This document shows, in pieces, positions 44,233 through 51,605 of a stretch of DNA of 59,489 bases. The notes beneath the pieces were generated by a model. It did not search any database. It was given only the letters and a program-made list of their open reading frames with translations, and was not told the DNA's origin. Each line of letters starts with the position of its first letter. Within the stretch, counting starts at the first letter, position 1. Source of the stretch: CAWUIO01 sp963922455 (GTDB lineage: Bacteria > Bacteroidota > Bacteroidia > Cytophagales > Microscillaceae); contig CAWUIO010000028.1 of the NCBI GenBank assembly GCA_963922455.1, positions 1 through 59,489 of the forward strand, given 5' to 3'. The position numbers and the translations under genes are program-made.

Positions 44233-44964
44233 TTACTCTTCAAAAGGTTCTACCAAATAGTAATCTTTTTCTTCGTCGTAGTCAATGACTAAGCCCTTTT
44301 CCCCCTTTAGAATTTGTTTGCCTTCGGCGGCCTGGGCTTTTAGCATCAAGGGAGCACCGGCTTGAGCAGGTATACTTAATTGCCCAAACCCTTGATCGGG
44401 GATTAAAATCTGGGCTGTTCCCGTGCGTCCAATGATGTCCTTATGGTTTTTGAATTCGTTTTCCGGATCCTTAAAAATTGGTTTCAAGGGATTGGTAATG
44501 ACTTTGGTTACACTAAGGCCAAACAAAATATTAGGAACCGAAAGGATTAAAGCCCAAAACCACGAATATTCAAATAGTAAATGGTTGGCTAACACGGATA
44601 CAGTCCATACAGTTAAGACAAAAAAGGTAAAGAATATCATAAAGGGTACTTTGCCCAAATTGAAAAAGGCCAAAAAAGCCAATACCGGACTAACCCCACC
44701 TGAGGCGGTACCTGTATCCGTATCGGCGTCAGCATCCACATCTGCGTCAACATCGGCATCCACATCCACGTCGGCATCTACATCTACATCTACGTCCACG
44801 TCCACGTCTACATTGATATCCACGGCTTTGTCAAAATCAAAGTCGAAGGAGCTAAAATCTAAGATCCCGATGAATACGGTAGCCCAGTATAATAAAACAA
44901 TGAATAGTAGGATTGTGTAGACAGCATTATTAGGATGTAGAGCAGCCTGGAGTAGTTCATTCAT
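44233..44964 (-). CDS. Membrane OB-fold protein (YqiJ/NfeD-like) with alternating Val/Ala-Asp tract
   Basis: From ATG 44964 it has 243 residues. A membrane helix lies at about 15-35, then an extracytoplasmic acidic tract (about 36-84) in which every second residue is Asp. Further membrane helices fall between about 92 and 165, and a C-terminal OB-like domain ('IIGRTGTAQILIPDQGFGQL', 'KGEKGLVIDYDEEKDYYLV') completes it. NfeD/YqiJ proteins partner with SPFH proteins, and the SPFH gene starts 3 bp after this stop. The frame is open to a TTG at 45021. This is the first gene of the four-gene operon. Confidence 0.87.
   Translation of the reverse strand: MNELLQAALHPNNAVYTILLFIVLLYWATVFIGILDFSSFDFDFDKAVDINVDVDVDVDVDVDADVDVDADVDADVDADADTDTGTASGGVSPVLAFLAFFNLGKVPFMIFFTFFVLTVWTVSVLANHLLFEYSWFWALILSVPNILFGLSVTKVITNPLKPIFKDPENEFKNHKDIIGRTGTAQILIPDQGFGQLSIPAQAGAPLMLKAQAAEGKQILKGEKGLVIDYDEEKDYYLVEPFEE
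44713..44825 (-). repeat. Hexanucleotide coding repeat for a (Val/Ala-Asp)n tract
   Basis: About 18 units of a 6-base repeat (on the plus strand TC-N-AC/GC with third-position variation, such as ATCCAC, GTCCAC and ATCTAC) encode alternating Val/Ala and Asp. Codon third positions vary, so the peptide pattern is kept by selection or gene conversion rather than by very recent slippage. Copy number could vary between strains. Confidence 0.85.
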
Positions 44965-45289
44965 AGCGAAGGTAATTTGGTCAACCCGAATATATATACC
45001 AATATTTACTGCAAAATACAATTAAATGTTACATACATAGGGTCTTGGGAGAATATCCTTTTGTTAACAATAGATTAACATACTTTATAATCGGCCCATT
45101 ATGAGCATTTTAGCTCAAGCCTGCACTCTGGAAAAATTTTTGTTATTTTTTTTGCCGCTTTGGTCAAAAATTCGAGGGCATACCTTTCCTTAAAAATATT
45201 TGTCGTGGGGTGCCCTGGGAGCATTACAGCTTGAAGTAAATTAATTTTTTCTTACCTTCCAAAAGGGGGTAATAAATTCGGTTAAATCG

Positions 45290-45430
45290 TAGCGGGAACA
45301 CGGGCTTTTGGGCACTTAGGGCCAGGCTGGAACGAAGCGTGAGGGATTGCAGCGGAAAGCCCACAGCCCGGGCTGGCCATGCGGGGGGGGCGAGGACTTG
45401 CAGCGGAAAGCCCGACCCGGAATGCAATGG
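45290..45430. repeat. Intergenic GC-rich repeat with duplicated TTGCAGCGGAAAGCCC motif
   Basis: Within the 45022-45620 gene-free stretch, two copies of TTGCAGCGGAAAGCCC stand at 45347-45362 and 45398-45413, separated by CACAGCCCGGGCTGGCC, which is itself nearly palindromic. The flanks read 'GAAGCGTGAGGGAT' and 'GACCCGGAATGCAATGGAGG'. I recall similar intergenic elements from other Bacteroidota genomes, but cannot verify that here. It is different from the R1-R8 family. The rest of the stretch (45022-45289, 45431-45620) holds no credible gene; TATTTTTG at 45515-45522 could be a promoter box for the DUF2723 gene. Confidence 0.65.
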
Positions 45431-45620
45431 AGGGGCACGCCCAAATTCCTCTGTATCATGAGGTTAAATATCGTTAAATTTTCTTCCATGAGCCTGTTGG
45501 GAACTTTTCCCTTTTATTTTTGCACCTAGGGAAGGTCCCTGGGCAGGCTCTTGGGCTGAAGGCCTCGGGTCTCCCGATTATTTAGTAGTTTCGCGTCATT
45601 ATACAAATAAGGTTGAAGTC

Positions 45621-48600
45621 ATGAACAAAGATGCTGCGCCAGTGGCCCCAGAAACGGCTACGGATACTCAAAGCACCCTAAATTTTAAACTCCTAAACAA
45701 CATTACCGGATGGGTCGTGTTTGTCATTTCCCTCATCGTGTACTTGATGACGGTGGAGAGAACCGCCAGTTTTTGGGATTGCGGGGAGTTTATTGCCTGT
45801 GCTTACAAACTACAAGTGCCCCACCCACCAGGAGCGCCCTTCTTTCTCCTAACCGGACGGATCTTTTCCTTTTTGGCCGGTGGAGACGTAACGATGGTGG
45901 CCTACTGGATCAATATGGTCTCGGTGCTATCTAGTGCCTTTACTATTTTATTTTTATTCTGGACCATTACCTTATTTGGGGTAAAGTTATTCCCTGGAAA
46001 AACCCTTAAAACCCTGGATAACTTCCAAATTATCACCCTCTTGGGCGGAGGACTCATCGGCTCATTAGCCTACACTTTTTCGGACTCCTTTTGGTTTTCG
46101 GCGGTAGAAGCTGAGGTGTATGCGATGTCATCCTTCTTTACGGCTTTTGTGGTGTGGGCCATGCTCAAATGGGAGCTCATTGAAGACAATGCGGTAGCCA
46201 ATAAATGGTTGATCCTTATTGCGTATATGATGGGGCTTTCCATTGGGGTCCACTTGCTGAACTTGGTGACTATACCTGCCTTAGGTCTTTTATATTACTA
46301 TAAAAAATACGAAGAACCTTCTTTAAAAGGAGTGTTTACGACCTTATTGGTAAGTGGGGCCATTATCATCTTGATTTTGGAAGGGGTCATTCCGGGATTG
46401 CCTTCCTACGCGGGGCAATTAGAAATTTTTATGGTCAACACCTTCGGGGCCCCCTTTGGGACGGGGATCATCCTCTTTAGCATTGGCTTTTTGGCCTTGT
46501 TGATTTACGGGGTGTACTATTCAAACACCAAAGATGCCGAAAGCTTGGTGGAAGTTACCCGGCTTGTGCCCAAGGCGCTTAAAGAGTCCTTAAAGACGGA
46601 CAACCGTATCTTCTTGCCCCTCACCCACGCCAATTTGAATACGGCCTTCCTTTCCTTGACGTTTATTTTGATAGGCTACTCTACCTACGGGATTATTTTG
46701 ATCCGTTCTAATTACAACCCCCCGATCAATGAGAATGACCCCAGCAATATCATCAAGTTTGTATCCTACCTTAAGCGAGAGCAGTACGGAGACCGGCCTT
46801 TAATTTATGGCCCAACGTTTAACTCCGAGGTGAAGCGGGACAGTGAAGGGCGCCCGGTACGTAAGAGCAAAGGCAAGCTCTACCGCATGGACAAAGAAAA
46901 TGGAAAATATATGGTGTATGATGAGCGCTTTGATTATGAATTTAAAGACAACATGCTCTTGCCCCGTATTTACAGTCGCTCGGCCGATCACCAGCAATTG
47001 TATATGCAAAGAATTTACGGAGGCCGGAATAATGACCCCAATACCGTAAAGCCGAATATGTCGGATAATCTCTACTTCCTTTTCACCTATCAGTTTGGAA
47101 CGATGTACTGGCGCTACTTCCTTTGGAACTTCGCCGGACGGGAAGGTGATTTTGAAGGGGCCCGTTGGCTATCTCCTTTTGACAGTAGCTCTAATCTTCC
47201 CCAAGAATTGGCCAATAATAAAGGGCGCAATCAATTCTTTATGCTGCCCTTATTATTAGGTATTATCGGTTTGGTCTTCGTGTATCAGAGAAGCCAGCAA
47301 ACCTTCTTTATCACCATGATGCTCTTTTTCCTCACCGGACTTGCCTTGGTGCTCTACCTCAACTCTCCTCCGGTAGAGCCTCGAGAACGGGATTATATTT
47401 ACGCTGGGTCCTACTACGCTTTTGCCATGTGGATCGGGTTTGGCGTCTTCTTCCTGGCCGATTTGATCCGCGAAAGGCTCAAAAACCCGATGATAGCTCC
47501 TATGGTGGCTACCTTACTATGCTTGGTAGTACCGGGTATTATGGCTTATGAGGGTTGGGACGACCATAACCGGGCCAATCGCTATCACTCCATTGACTCA
47601 GCCAAAAACTTATTAGAGTCTTGTGCTCCCAATGCCATACTCTTTACAGGAGGGGATAATGATACCTTCCCACTTTGGTATGTACAAGAAGTGGAAGGCT
47701 ACCGCACCGATGTCCGGGTTTGTAACCTGAGCTTGTTGGGTACCGACTGGTACATCAGCCAGATGAAGCGTAAGACTTACAAATCGGATAGTCTCCCCAT
47801 CACGATGAAAGAGGAAAATTATTTGCAAGGTACCAATGACCAGATCTTGTACCCGAAGGCTTGGCGCATAAGCACCAACTTCTCTTCTTCCCAACTGGAT
47901 AAATTGGCCAAAAACGGGATGGACATCAAGGCCTATATTGATTTGGTAAACAAAAACGATGAGCGGGTAAAAGCCTTTGCCCCGGGCGATCCGGACGATG
48001 TACTCTCGATCTTCCCTAGCCAAAAAATGGTCTTAAAAATTGACAAAGATGAAGTCATCAATATGGGGATCGTGCCCCAGGACAAGGAAAATTTAATGAG
48101 TGATTTGATGTCTTGGACCATCCAACGCAATGACTTGTTTAAGAACCATTTGATTATGCTGGACATGATTGCCAATAATGACTGGAAGCGACCTATATAC
48201 TTCTCCAGTACTTTGGCCAATTCCAACTACCTCAATTTACAAGAGTATATGCAAGTAGAAGGCCTTGCCTATCGCTTGCTTCCCGTAAAAGTACCCGGAG
48301 CCAGTCGTGGTTTTGTAAATCCGGATATCATGTTCGAGAACTTGACAACCAAGTTCCACTACCGGGAGTTGAATAACCCCAACACCTTCCACGATGAGAA
48401 CTACCGTCGTTTTGTACTCAACCTACGCGATTCTTTCTCCAGAATGGCCCAGCAATATTTGAGCGATGGCAATGAGGAGAAGGCCAAAGAATCGGTGATG
48501 TTCTGCCTGGAAAAAATGCCCGATGAGTCTATTCCACTAGACGTCTACTCTACCCAGCTCATCGAGATCCTTATCAAAGTGGGAGAGAAAGATAAAGCCA

Positions 48601-48809
48601 ATGAAATTGCGGGTAAAATGAGCCGTAGAGCCGATGAAATGTTGGATTACCTCTTAGACCAGAAATCGTACAATGAGCGGGAAGTACGTATCAACTTTGC
48701 TATTTTGGGCTCTATTGTCCGTATTTTTAATGACAATGGCAACGAAGACCTGGCCAAGCAGTATGAAGCTAAGCTGGAAAAACACTACCGTAAAGCCGAA
48801 AGACGCTAG
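45621..48809 (+). CDS. DUF2723 integral membrane protein (glycosyltransferase-like)
   Basis: The 1062-residue protein has many membrane helices. It has the DUF2723 start 'ERTASFWDCGEFIACAYKLQVPHPPGAPFF', with Asp/Glu in the first loop as in GT-C glycosyltransferases, and 'VEPRERDYIYAGSYYAFAMW' further on. A large soluble C-terminal part (about 650-1062) ends in helical repeats. DUF2723 proteins are widespread in Bacteroidota, and I believe CAZy lists them as a glycosyltransferase family; protein O-glycosylation is a suggested but here unproven role. It is a single gene, followed 14 bp after its stop by repeat R7. Confidence 0.88.
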   Translation: MNKDAAPVAPETATDTQSTLNFKLLNNITGWVVFVISLIVYLMTVERTASFWDCGEFIACAYKLQVPHPPGAPFFLLTGRIFSFLAGGDVTMVAYWINMVSVLSSAFTILFLFWTITLFGVKLFPGKTLKTLDNFQIITLLGGGLIGSLAYTFSDSFWFSAVEAEVYAMSSFFTAFVVWAMLKWELIEDNAVANKWLILIAYMMGLSIGVHLLNLVTIPALGLLYYYKKYEEPSLKGVFTTLLVSGAIIILILEGVIPGLPSYAGQLEIFMVNTFGAPFGTGIILFSIGFLALLIYGVYYSNTKDAESLVEVTRLVPKALKESLKTDNRIFLPLTHANLNTAFLSLTFILIGYSTYGIILIRSNYNPPINENDPSNIIKFVSYLKREQYGDRPLIYGPTFNSEVKRDSEGRPVRKSKGKLYRMDKENGKYMVYDERFDYEFKDNMLLPRIYSRSADHQQLYMQRIYGGRNNDPNTVKPNMSDNLYFLFTYQFGTMYWRYFLWNFAGREGDFEGARWLSPFDSSSNLPQELANNKGRNQFFMLPLLLGIIGLVFVYQRSQQTFFITMMLFFLTGLALVLYLNSPPVEPRERDYIYAGSYYAFAMWIGFGVFFLADLIRERLKNPMIAPMVATLLCLVVPGIMAYEGWDDHNRANRYHSIDSAKNLLESCAPNAILFTGGDNDTFPLWYVQEVEGYRTDVRVCNLSLLGTDWYISQMKRKTYKSDSLPITMKEENYLQGTNDQILYPKAWRISTNFSSSQLDKLAKNGMDIKAYIDLVNKNDERVKAFAPGDPDDVLSIFPSQKMVLKIDKDEVINMGIVPQDKENLMSDLMSWTIQRNDLFKNHLIMLDMIANNDWKRPIYFSSTLANSNYLNLQEYMQVEGLAYRLLPVKVPGASRGFVNPDIMFENLTTKFHYRELNNPNTFHDENYRRFVLNLRDSFSRMAQQYLSDGNEEKAKESVMFCLEKMPDESIPLDVYSTQLIEILIKVGEKDKANEIAGKMSRRADEMLDYLLDQKSYNEREVRINFAILGSIVRIFNDNGNEDLAKQYEAKLEKHYRKAERR

Positions 48810-48823
48810 TTGAATAAAAGCTA

Positions 48824-48956
48824 GGGGCTTGCCCGCGCCTATTCCTATTTTGTTTCTCATATACAATATAGGGCAGGCGCGGGCCGGGCTCTCACTACTC
48901 GCTGCCTTACCCTCGAGGCCTACACGAGCTCAAACATGCCGTTCCATCCCTAAGCC
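48824..48956 (+). repeat. Dispersed structured repeat, copy R7
   Basis: It starts GGGGCTTGCCCGCGCC 14 bp after the DUF2723 stop, in gene orientation, and ends CCATCCCTAAGCC. The inner stem GCCCGCGCC / GGCGCGGGC closes a loop of about 35 AT-rich bases found in no other copy. It is a single copy with no inverted partner. Confidence 0.85.
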
Positions 48957-49017
48957 GGAAAACCTTGATCAAGGAAAAAAGAGGGGGCAGTTGGGAAGCA
49001 CGGTAATAAACAAAAAA

Positions 49018-49044
49018 GGGAGGAAGCGCTTCGCGCTTCCTCCC
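49018..49044. terminator. Bidirectional terminator between DUF2723 and DUF1573 genes
   Basis: A perfect 12-bp stem, GGGAGGAAGCGC / GCGCTTCCTCCC, has a 3-base loop and A6 / T6 flanks. It can end transcripts from both sides: the plus-strand DUF2723 gene (after R7) and the minus-strand DUF1573 gene. Confidence 0.93.
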
Positions 49045-49071
49045 TTTTTTATGGACCGGGCTAAAATCTTT

Positions 49072-49485
49072 TTATTTAGCTACCACAGATCCTTTGATGT
49101 ACAAAATCTTCTGAGGTAATTCGGAGCTATTAGTGATAACCGTGATCGACTTATTAAAAGTACCTGCTTTGGCGGCATTGTACTGGGCTTTTACGACACC
49201 TTCTTGACCAGGCATAATCGGATCTTTGGTATAAAACGGGGTGGTGCATCCGCAAGAAGTTTTCACATCCGAGATAATCAAAGGTGCCGAGCCGGTATTG
49301 GTGAAGGTAAAGGTAGTAGAAACAGGAACTCCTTGAGGAATTTCTCCAAAATTGTGTGTGTTCATTTCCCATACAGCATTGGGCCCCTGAGCTTTGGTAT
49401 TTTTGGGAGCCAAGCTATTGGTTTGGGCAAAGGCCATAGAGCCAACCGCAAACAATAAGAAACAAGACAATAATAATTTTTTCAT
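49072..49485 (-). CDS. DUF1573 periplasmic/secreted protein
   Basis: The 137-residue protein has a signal peptide ending at 'SMAFAQ' (residue 21) and a single Ig-like DUF1573 domain. Its signature region is 'NFGEIPQGVPVSTTFTFTN' and the cysteine pair in 'VKTSCGCTTPFY'. The family is very common in Bacteroidota and its function is unknown; the CGC motif could bind metal or be redox-active. It is transcribed alone, divergent from the SRP RNA gene. Confidence 0.92.
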   Translation of the reverse strand: MKKLLLSCFLLFAVGSMAFAQTNSLAPKNTKAQGPNAVWEMNTHNFGEIPQGVPVSTTFTFTNTGSAPLIISDVKTSCGCTTPFYTKDPIMPGQEGVVKAQYNAAKAGTFNKSITVITNSSELPQKILYIKGSVVAK

Positions 49486-49550
49486 GATATTCGATTTATT
49501 TAAAATACCGGGATACTATTTATGAACTTAAAACATGAACGAAAGTTCTA

Positions 49551-49558
49551 CAAAAATA
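49551..49558 (-). promoter_or_regulatory. Candidate -7 box for the DUF1573 gene
   Basis: The minus strand reads TATTTTTG, a match to the Bacteroidota TAnnTTTG box, about 65 bp before the start codon. The upstream TTG candidates are 15 or 23 bp away, neither at the ideal spacing. Confidence 0.4.
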
Positions 49559-49618
49559 GTCCACATCTTGTATCAAAAATACAAAAACAAGGCCCAGTTT
49601 GGTTAAAAAAAGCAAGTA

Positions 49619-49649
49619 TTGGAATAAATAAAAAGTTTTTCTACATTTG
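49619..49649 (+). promoter_or_regulatory. SRP RNA promoter (TTG-N20-TACATTTG)
   Basis: TTG at 49619-49621 and TACATTTG at 49642-49649, spaced 20 bp, match the Bacteroidota primary sigma consensus. The predicted start about six bases downstream falls at the first base of the SRP RNA closing helix (49655), so promoter and RNA calls support each other. Confidence 0.75.
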
Positions 49650-49654
49650 CACTT

Positions 49655-49730
49655 CCAGTGAAGGCAGCTCCTACTGAATCCTCCAGGTCTTAATCGAAGC
49701 AAAGGTAGGTGGTTGAGCGCCTGGCACTGG
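49655..49730 (+). ncRNA. ffs: Signal recognition particle RNA, small bacterial type
   Basis: The SRP core is recognisable: 'CTACTGAATCC', then 'CCAGGTCTTAATCGAAGCA' and 'AAAGGTAGGTGGTTGAGCG'. The asymmetric-loop residues (AGGTC ... GAAGCA) correspond to those bound by Ffh. The ends pair as CCAGTG (49655-49660) / CACTGG (49725-49730), with inner AGGC / GCCT and GCTC / GAGC helices. The usual GGAA apical loop is replaced by TTAAT. The RNA is followed by a T-rich stretch. It would guide inner-membrane proteins with Ffh and FtsY. Confidence 0.88.
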
Positions 49731-49740
49731 ATTTTTATTT

Positions 49741-50015
49741 TTTGCCCTGCACTTTCTTGTTATCTTACAGAAGCGAATCCAACAGCTAATTTTCCCTAGG
49801 TTAAAACCTCTTTATTTCACAAGCCAGTACCCACACCTTAGCTTACTACTAAGATTGTAAAAACCCAAAAGGTCACAGGGAACTGTAAGAAATTTGTGAT
49901 AGGATAGGGTACCGGGTCAAAGCCTTGCCTTTTGAACCCTCTTCGCAAAGGGCCAAAGGCTAAAGCTAGACGAGCGCTCGAACTCATTTGATTTGTAATC
50001 CGTTGAATAAAAACA
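49741..50015. other. Gene-free stretch after the SRP RNA
   Basis: I see no reading frame, repeat or clear RNA here. The stretch should hold the promoter of the 77-residue ORF / ftsE pair, but no good TAnnTTTG match was found. Confidence 0.5.
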
Positions 50016-50249
50016 ATGATGGAATCTCAAACCCGGTTAACTCCCATGTATATCATCAAGGTAAAAGGGAAAGCAAAAATCCCCGATTATATACAATTAA
50101 GAGATGAAAATTTCGTGCTAATAGCTTACTTCCGAGCGGACCGCCCTCTTAAGAAGCTAGAAAAATATGGTCTGGAAGGAAAAGAAAATGAACTTCGTAG
50201 CTTGATCGATTCATTACCCTTTGGCCGCTTACAAAAACTGGAGTTGTAA
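50016..50249 (+). CDS. Small conserved-looking protein upstream of ftsE
   Basis: The 77-residue protein is basic and soluble and has no recognised family. It has beta-strand-like 'YIIKVKGKAKIPDYIQLRD' and 'VLIAYFRAD' segments, then a helical end. It lies 14 bp before the ftsE ATG on the same strand, which suggests co-expression. The start is ATG 50016 or the adjacent ATG 50019; Met11 (MYIIKVKG) is also possible. Codon use and spacing suggest a real gene, but the function is unknown. Confidence 0.65.
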   Translation: MMESQTRLTPMYIIKVKGKAKIPDYIQLRDENFVLIAYFRADRPLKKLEKYGLEGKENELRSLIDSLPFGRLQKLEL

Positions 50250-50263
50250 ATCTGCTGCGTATC

Positions 50264-50941
50264 ATGCCTCTTGGATCCGACTTTATCATAGAAGTTTCTA
50301 AAACCAGTATCTACCAAAAGCAATTCAAAGTACTTGAAAATGTAAATTTTCAATTGGCCAAAGGAGAATTTGCCTATCTCATTGGCCGCACTGGTAGCGG
50401 TAAAAGCTCTCTACTGAAAACCTTATACGCCGACTTGCCTCTGCAGCAGGGCTTGGGGCAAGTAGCAGGGTTTGCTCTCCAAACCCTCCCCCGTAAAGAC
50501 ATCCCTTTTCTTCGCCGGAGGCTTGGCATTATCTTTCAAGATTTTCAACTTTTTTATGATCGCTCAGTAAGAGATAATTTATGGTTTGTATTAAAAGCAA
50601 CGGGCTGGAAGGATACACTCAAGATTAAAAACCGTTTGGCCGAAGTGCTCAGCTTGGTTGGGCTTAGTGGTTCTGGAAACCTCATGCCCCATCAACTATC
50701 CGGAGGGGAACAACAAAGAGTGGTTATCGCCCGGGCTTTGCTAAATGAGCCCAGCATTTTACTGGCCGATGAACCTACCGGAAACCTCGACCCGACCGTA
50801 TCCGAAGAAATTTTAACTTTGTTCCGCAAAATTAATAAAACGGGTACCGCCATACTCATGGCCACCCATGACTATAAGCTTATGGAAAAATTTCCCGCCC
50901 GGAAACTCACTTGCATACACGGAACTTTAAAAGCCGATTAG
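50264..50941 (+). CDS. ftsE: FtsE-type ABC ATPase
   Basis: The 225-residue ABC subunit has Walker A 'GRTGSGKSSLLK' (about 42-53), a Q loop near 'IIFQDFQLFYDRSVRDN', signature 'LSGGEQQR', Walker B 'ILLADEPTGNLD' and the switch histidine in 'MATHDYK'. The sequence around the Q loop ('DFQLF-DRSVRDN') is typical of FtsE, which with FtsX activates peptidoglycan hydrolases at the septum. No ftsX gene is adjacent, so the membrane partner must be encoded elsewhere. Another LolD-like function is less likely. Confidence 0.9.
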   Translation: MPLGSDFIIEVSKTSIYQKQFKVLENVNFQLAKGEFAYLIGRTGSGKSSLLKTLYADLPLQQGLGQVAGFALQTLPRKDIPFLRRRLGIIFQDFQLFYDRSVRDNLWFVLKATGWKDTLKIKNRLAEVLSLVGLSGSGNLMPHQLSGGEQQRVVIARALLNEPSILLADEPTGNLDPTVSEEILTLFRKINKTGTAILMATHDYKLMEKFPARKLTCIHGTLKAD

Positions 50942-51033
50942 GGTGTCTCTTAGGGGAAAAACTCCCAAAAATTGCCGAGTAAAAAAAAATTTATGTAATT
51001 TTCAGATATTATTGATTATCAACTCTATTGCCC

Positions 51034-51576
51034 ATGGCTTTTGGCTGGTTTAAAAAGAAAAAAACGGTAAGAAAACTGGATTACGACCCATCCAATATAA
51101 AACTCAATCAACTCGTAAAAGGCGCCTTTGTCGATTTTGATCTGCAAACTTGGGAAGTTAATGCCGTTTACGAATACGATTGGGGCAATGACTATTTTTC
51201 GGATGAGTTTCAGCTACGAACTGCCGAAGAAACCCAGTACCTGCACGTTGAGGAAGACGATGAGCTAGAATGCACCTTGACCCGTAAAATCCGGCTTCAA
51301 GAAATTGAGGGAGATATAGCCGACCATATCGTACGCTTCGATGACGCCCCCTCAGAAATAGTCTATCAAGGCATTACTTTTCTCAAAGACTCCCAAAGCC
51401 TTGGCCTCTTCCGAAACACCGAGTCTGATCAATGGAATGAAATGGTGTCCTGGACCTATTACGATCAAGAAGGTAAACTAACTATTTCTCTAAGCCGTTA
51501 TGATGAACAAGAGTTTGAAGCAGCTTTTGGAAAAGTTGTGCAAGAATTTGAGTTCTCTAATATTATTATGCCTTAA
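51034..51576 (+). CDS. DUF4178 domain protein
   Basis: The 180-residue protein starts with a basic patch (GWFKKKKTV). The frame opens at a TTG two codons earlier, but ATG 51034 is preferred. The domain has 'LVKGAFVDFDLQTWEV', 'EFQLRTAEETQYLHVEED' and 'WTYYDQEGKLTISLSRYDEQEF', which fits DUF4178. In other bacteria such genes often stand near polyamine synthesis and small membrane-protein genes; none of those is seen here. The next gene, a lipoprotein, starts 29 bp downstream on the same strand. Confidence 0.75.
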   Translation: MAFGWFKKKKTVRKLDYDPSNIKLNQLVKGAFVDFDLQTWEVNAVYEYDWGNDYFSDEFQLRTAEETQYLHVEEDDELECTLTRKIRLQEIEGDIADHIVRFDDAPSEIVYQGITFLKDSQSLGLFRNTESDQWNEMVSWTYYDQEGKLTISLSRYDEQEFEAAFGKVVQEFEFSNIIMP

Positions 51577-51605
51577 ACGCAACAAATCATATAATTCTAC
51601 CAATT

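Noticed and set aside
44713..44825. CRISPR-like or minisatellite array
   Set aside because: The 6-base period is in frame within a coding sequence and has no spacers.
44423..44920. Plus-strand frame with a Ser-Thr repeat
   Set aside because: It mirrors the Val-Asp hexanucleotide repeat; the opposite strand holds an NfeD/YqiJ-like protein.
45224..45427. 67-residue minus-strand frame
   Set aside because: It is the translation of the GC-rich intergenic repeat, including both 16-mers.
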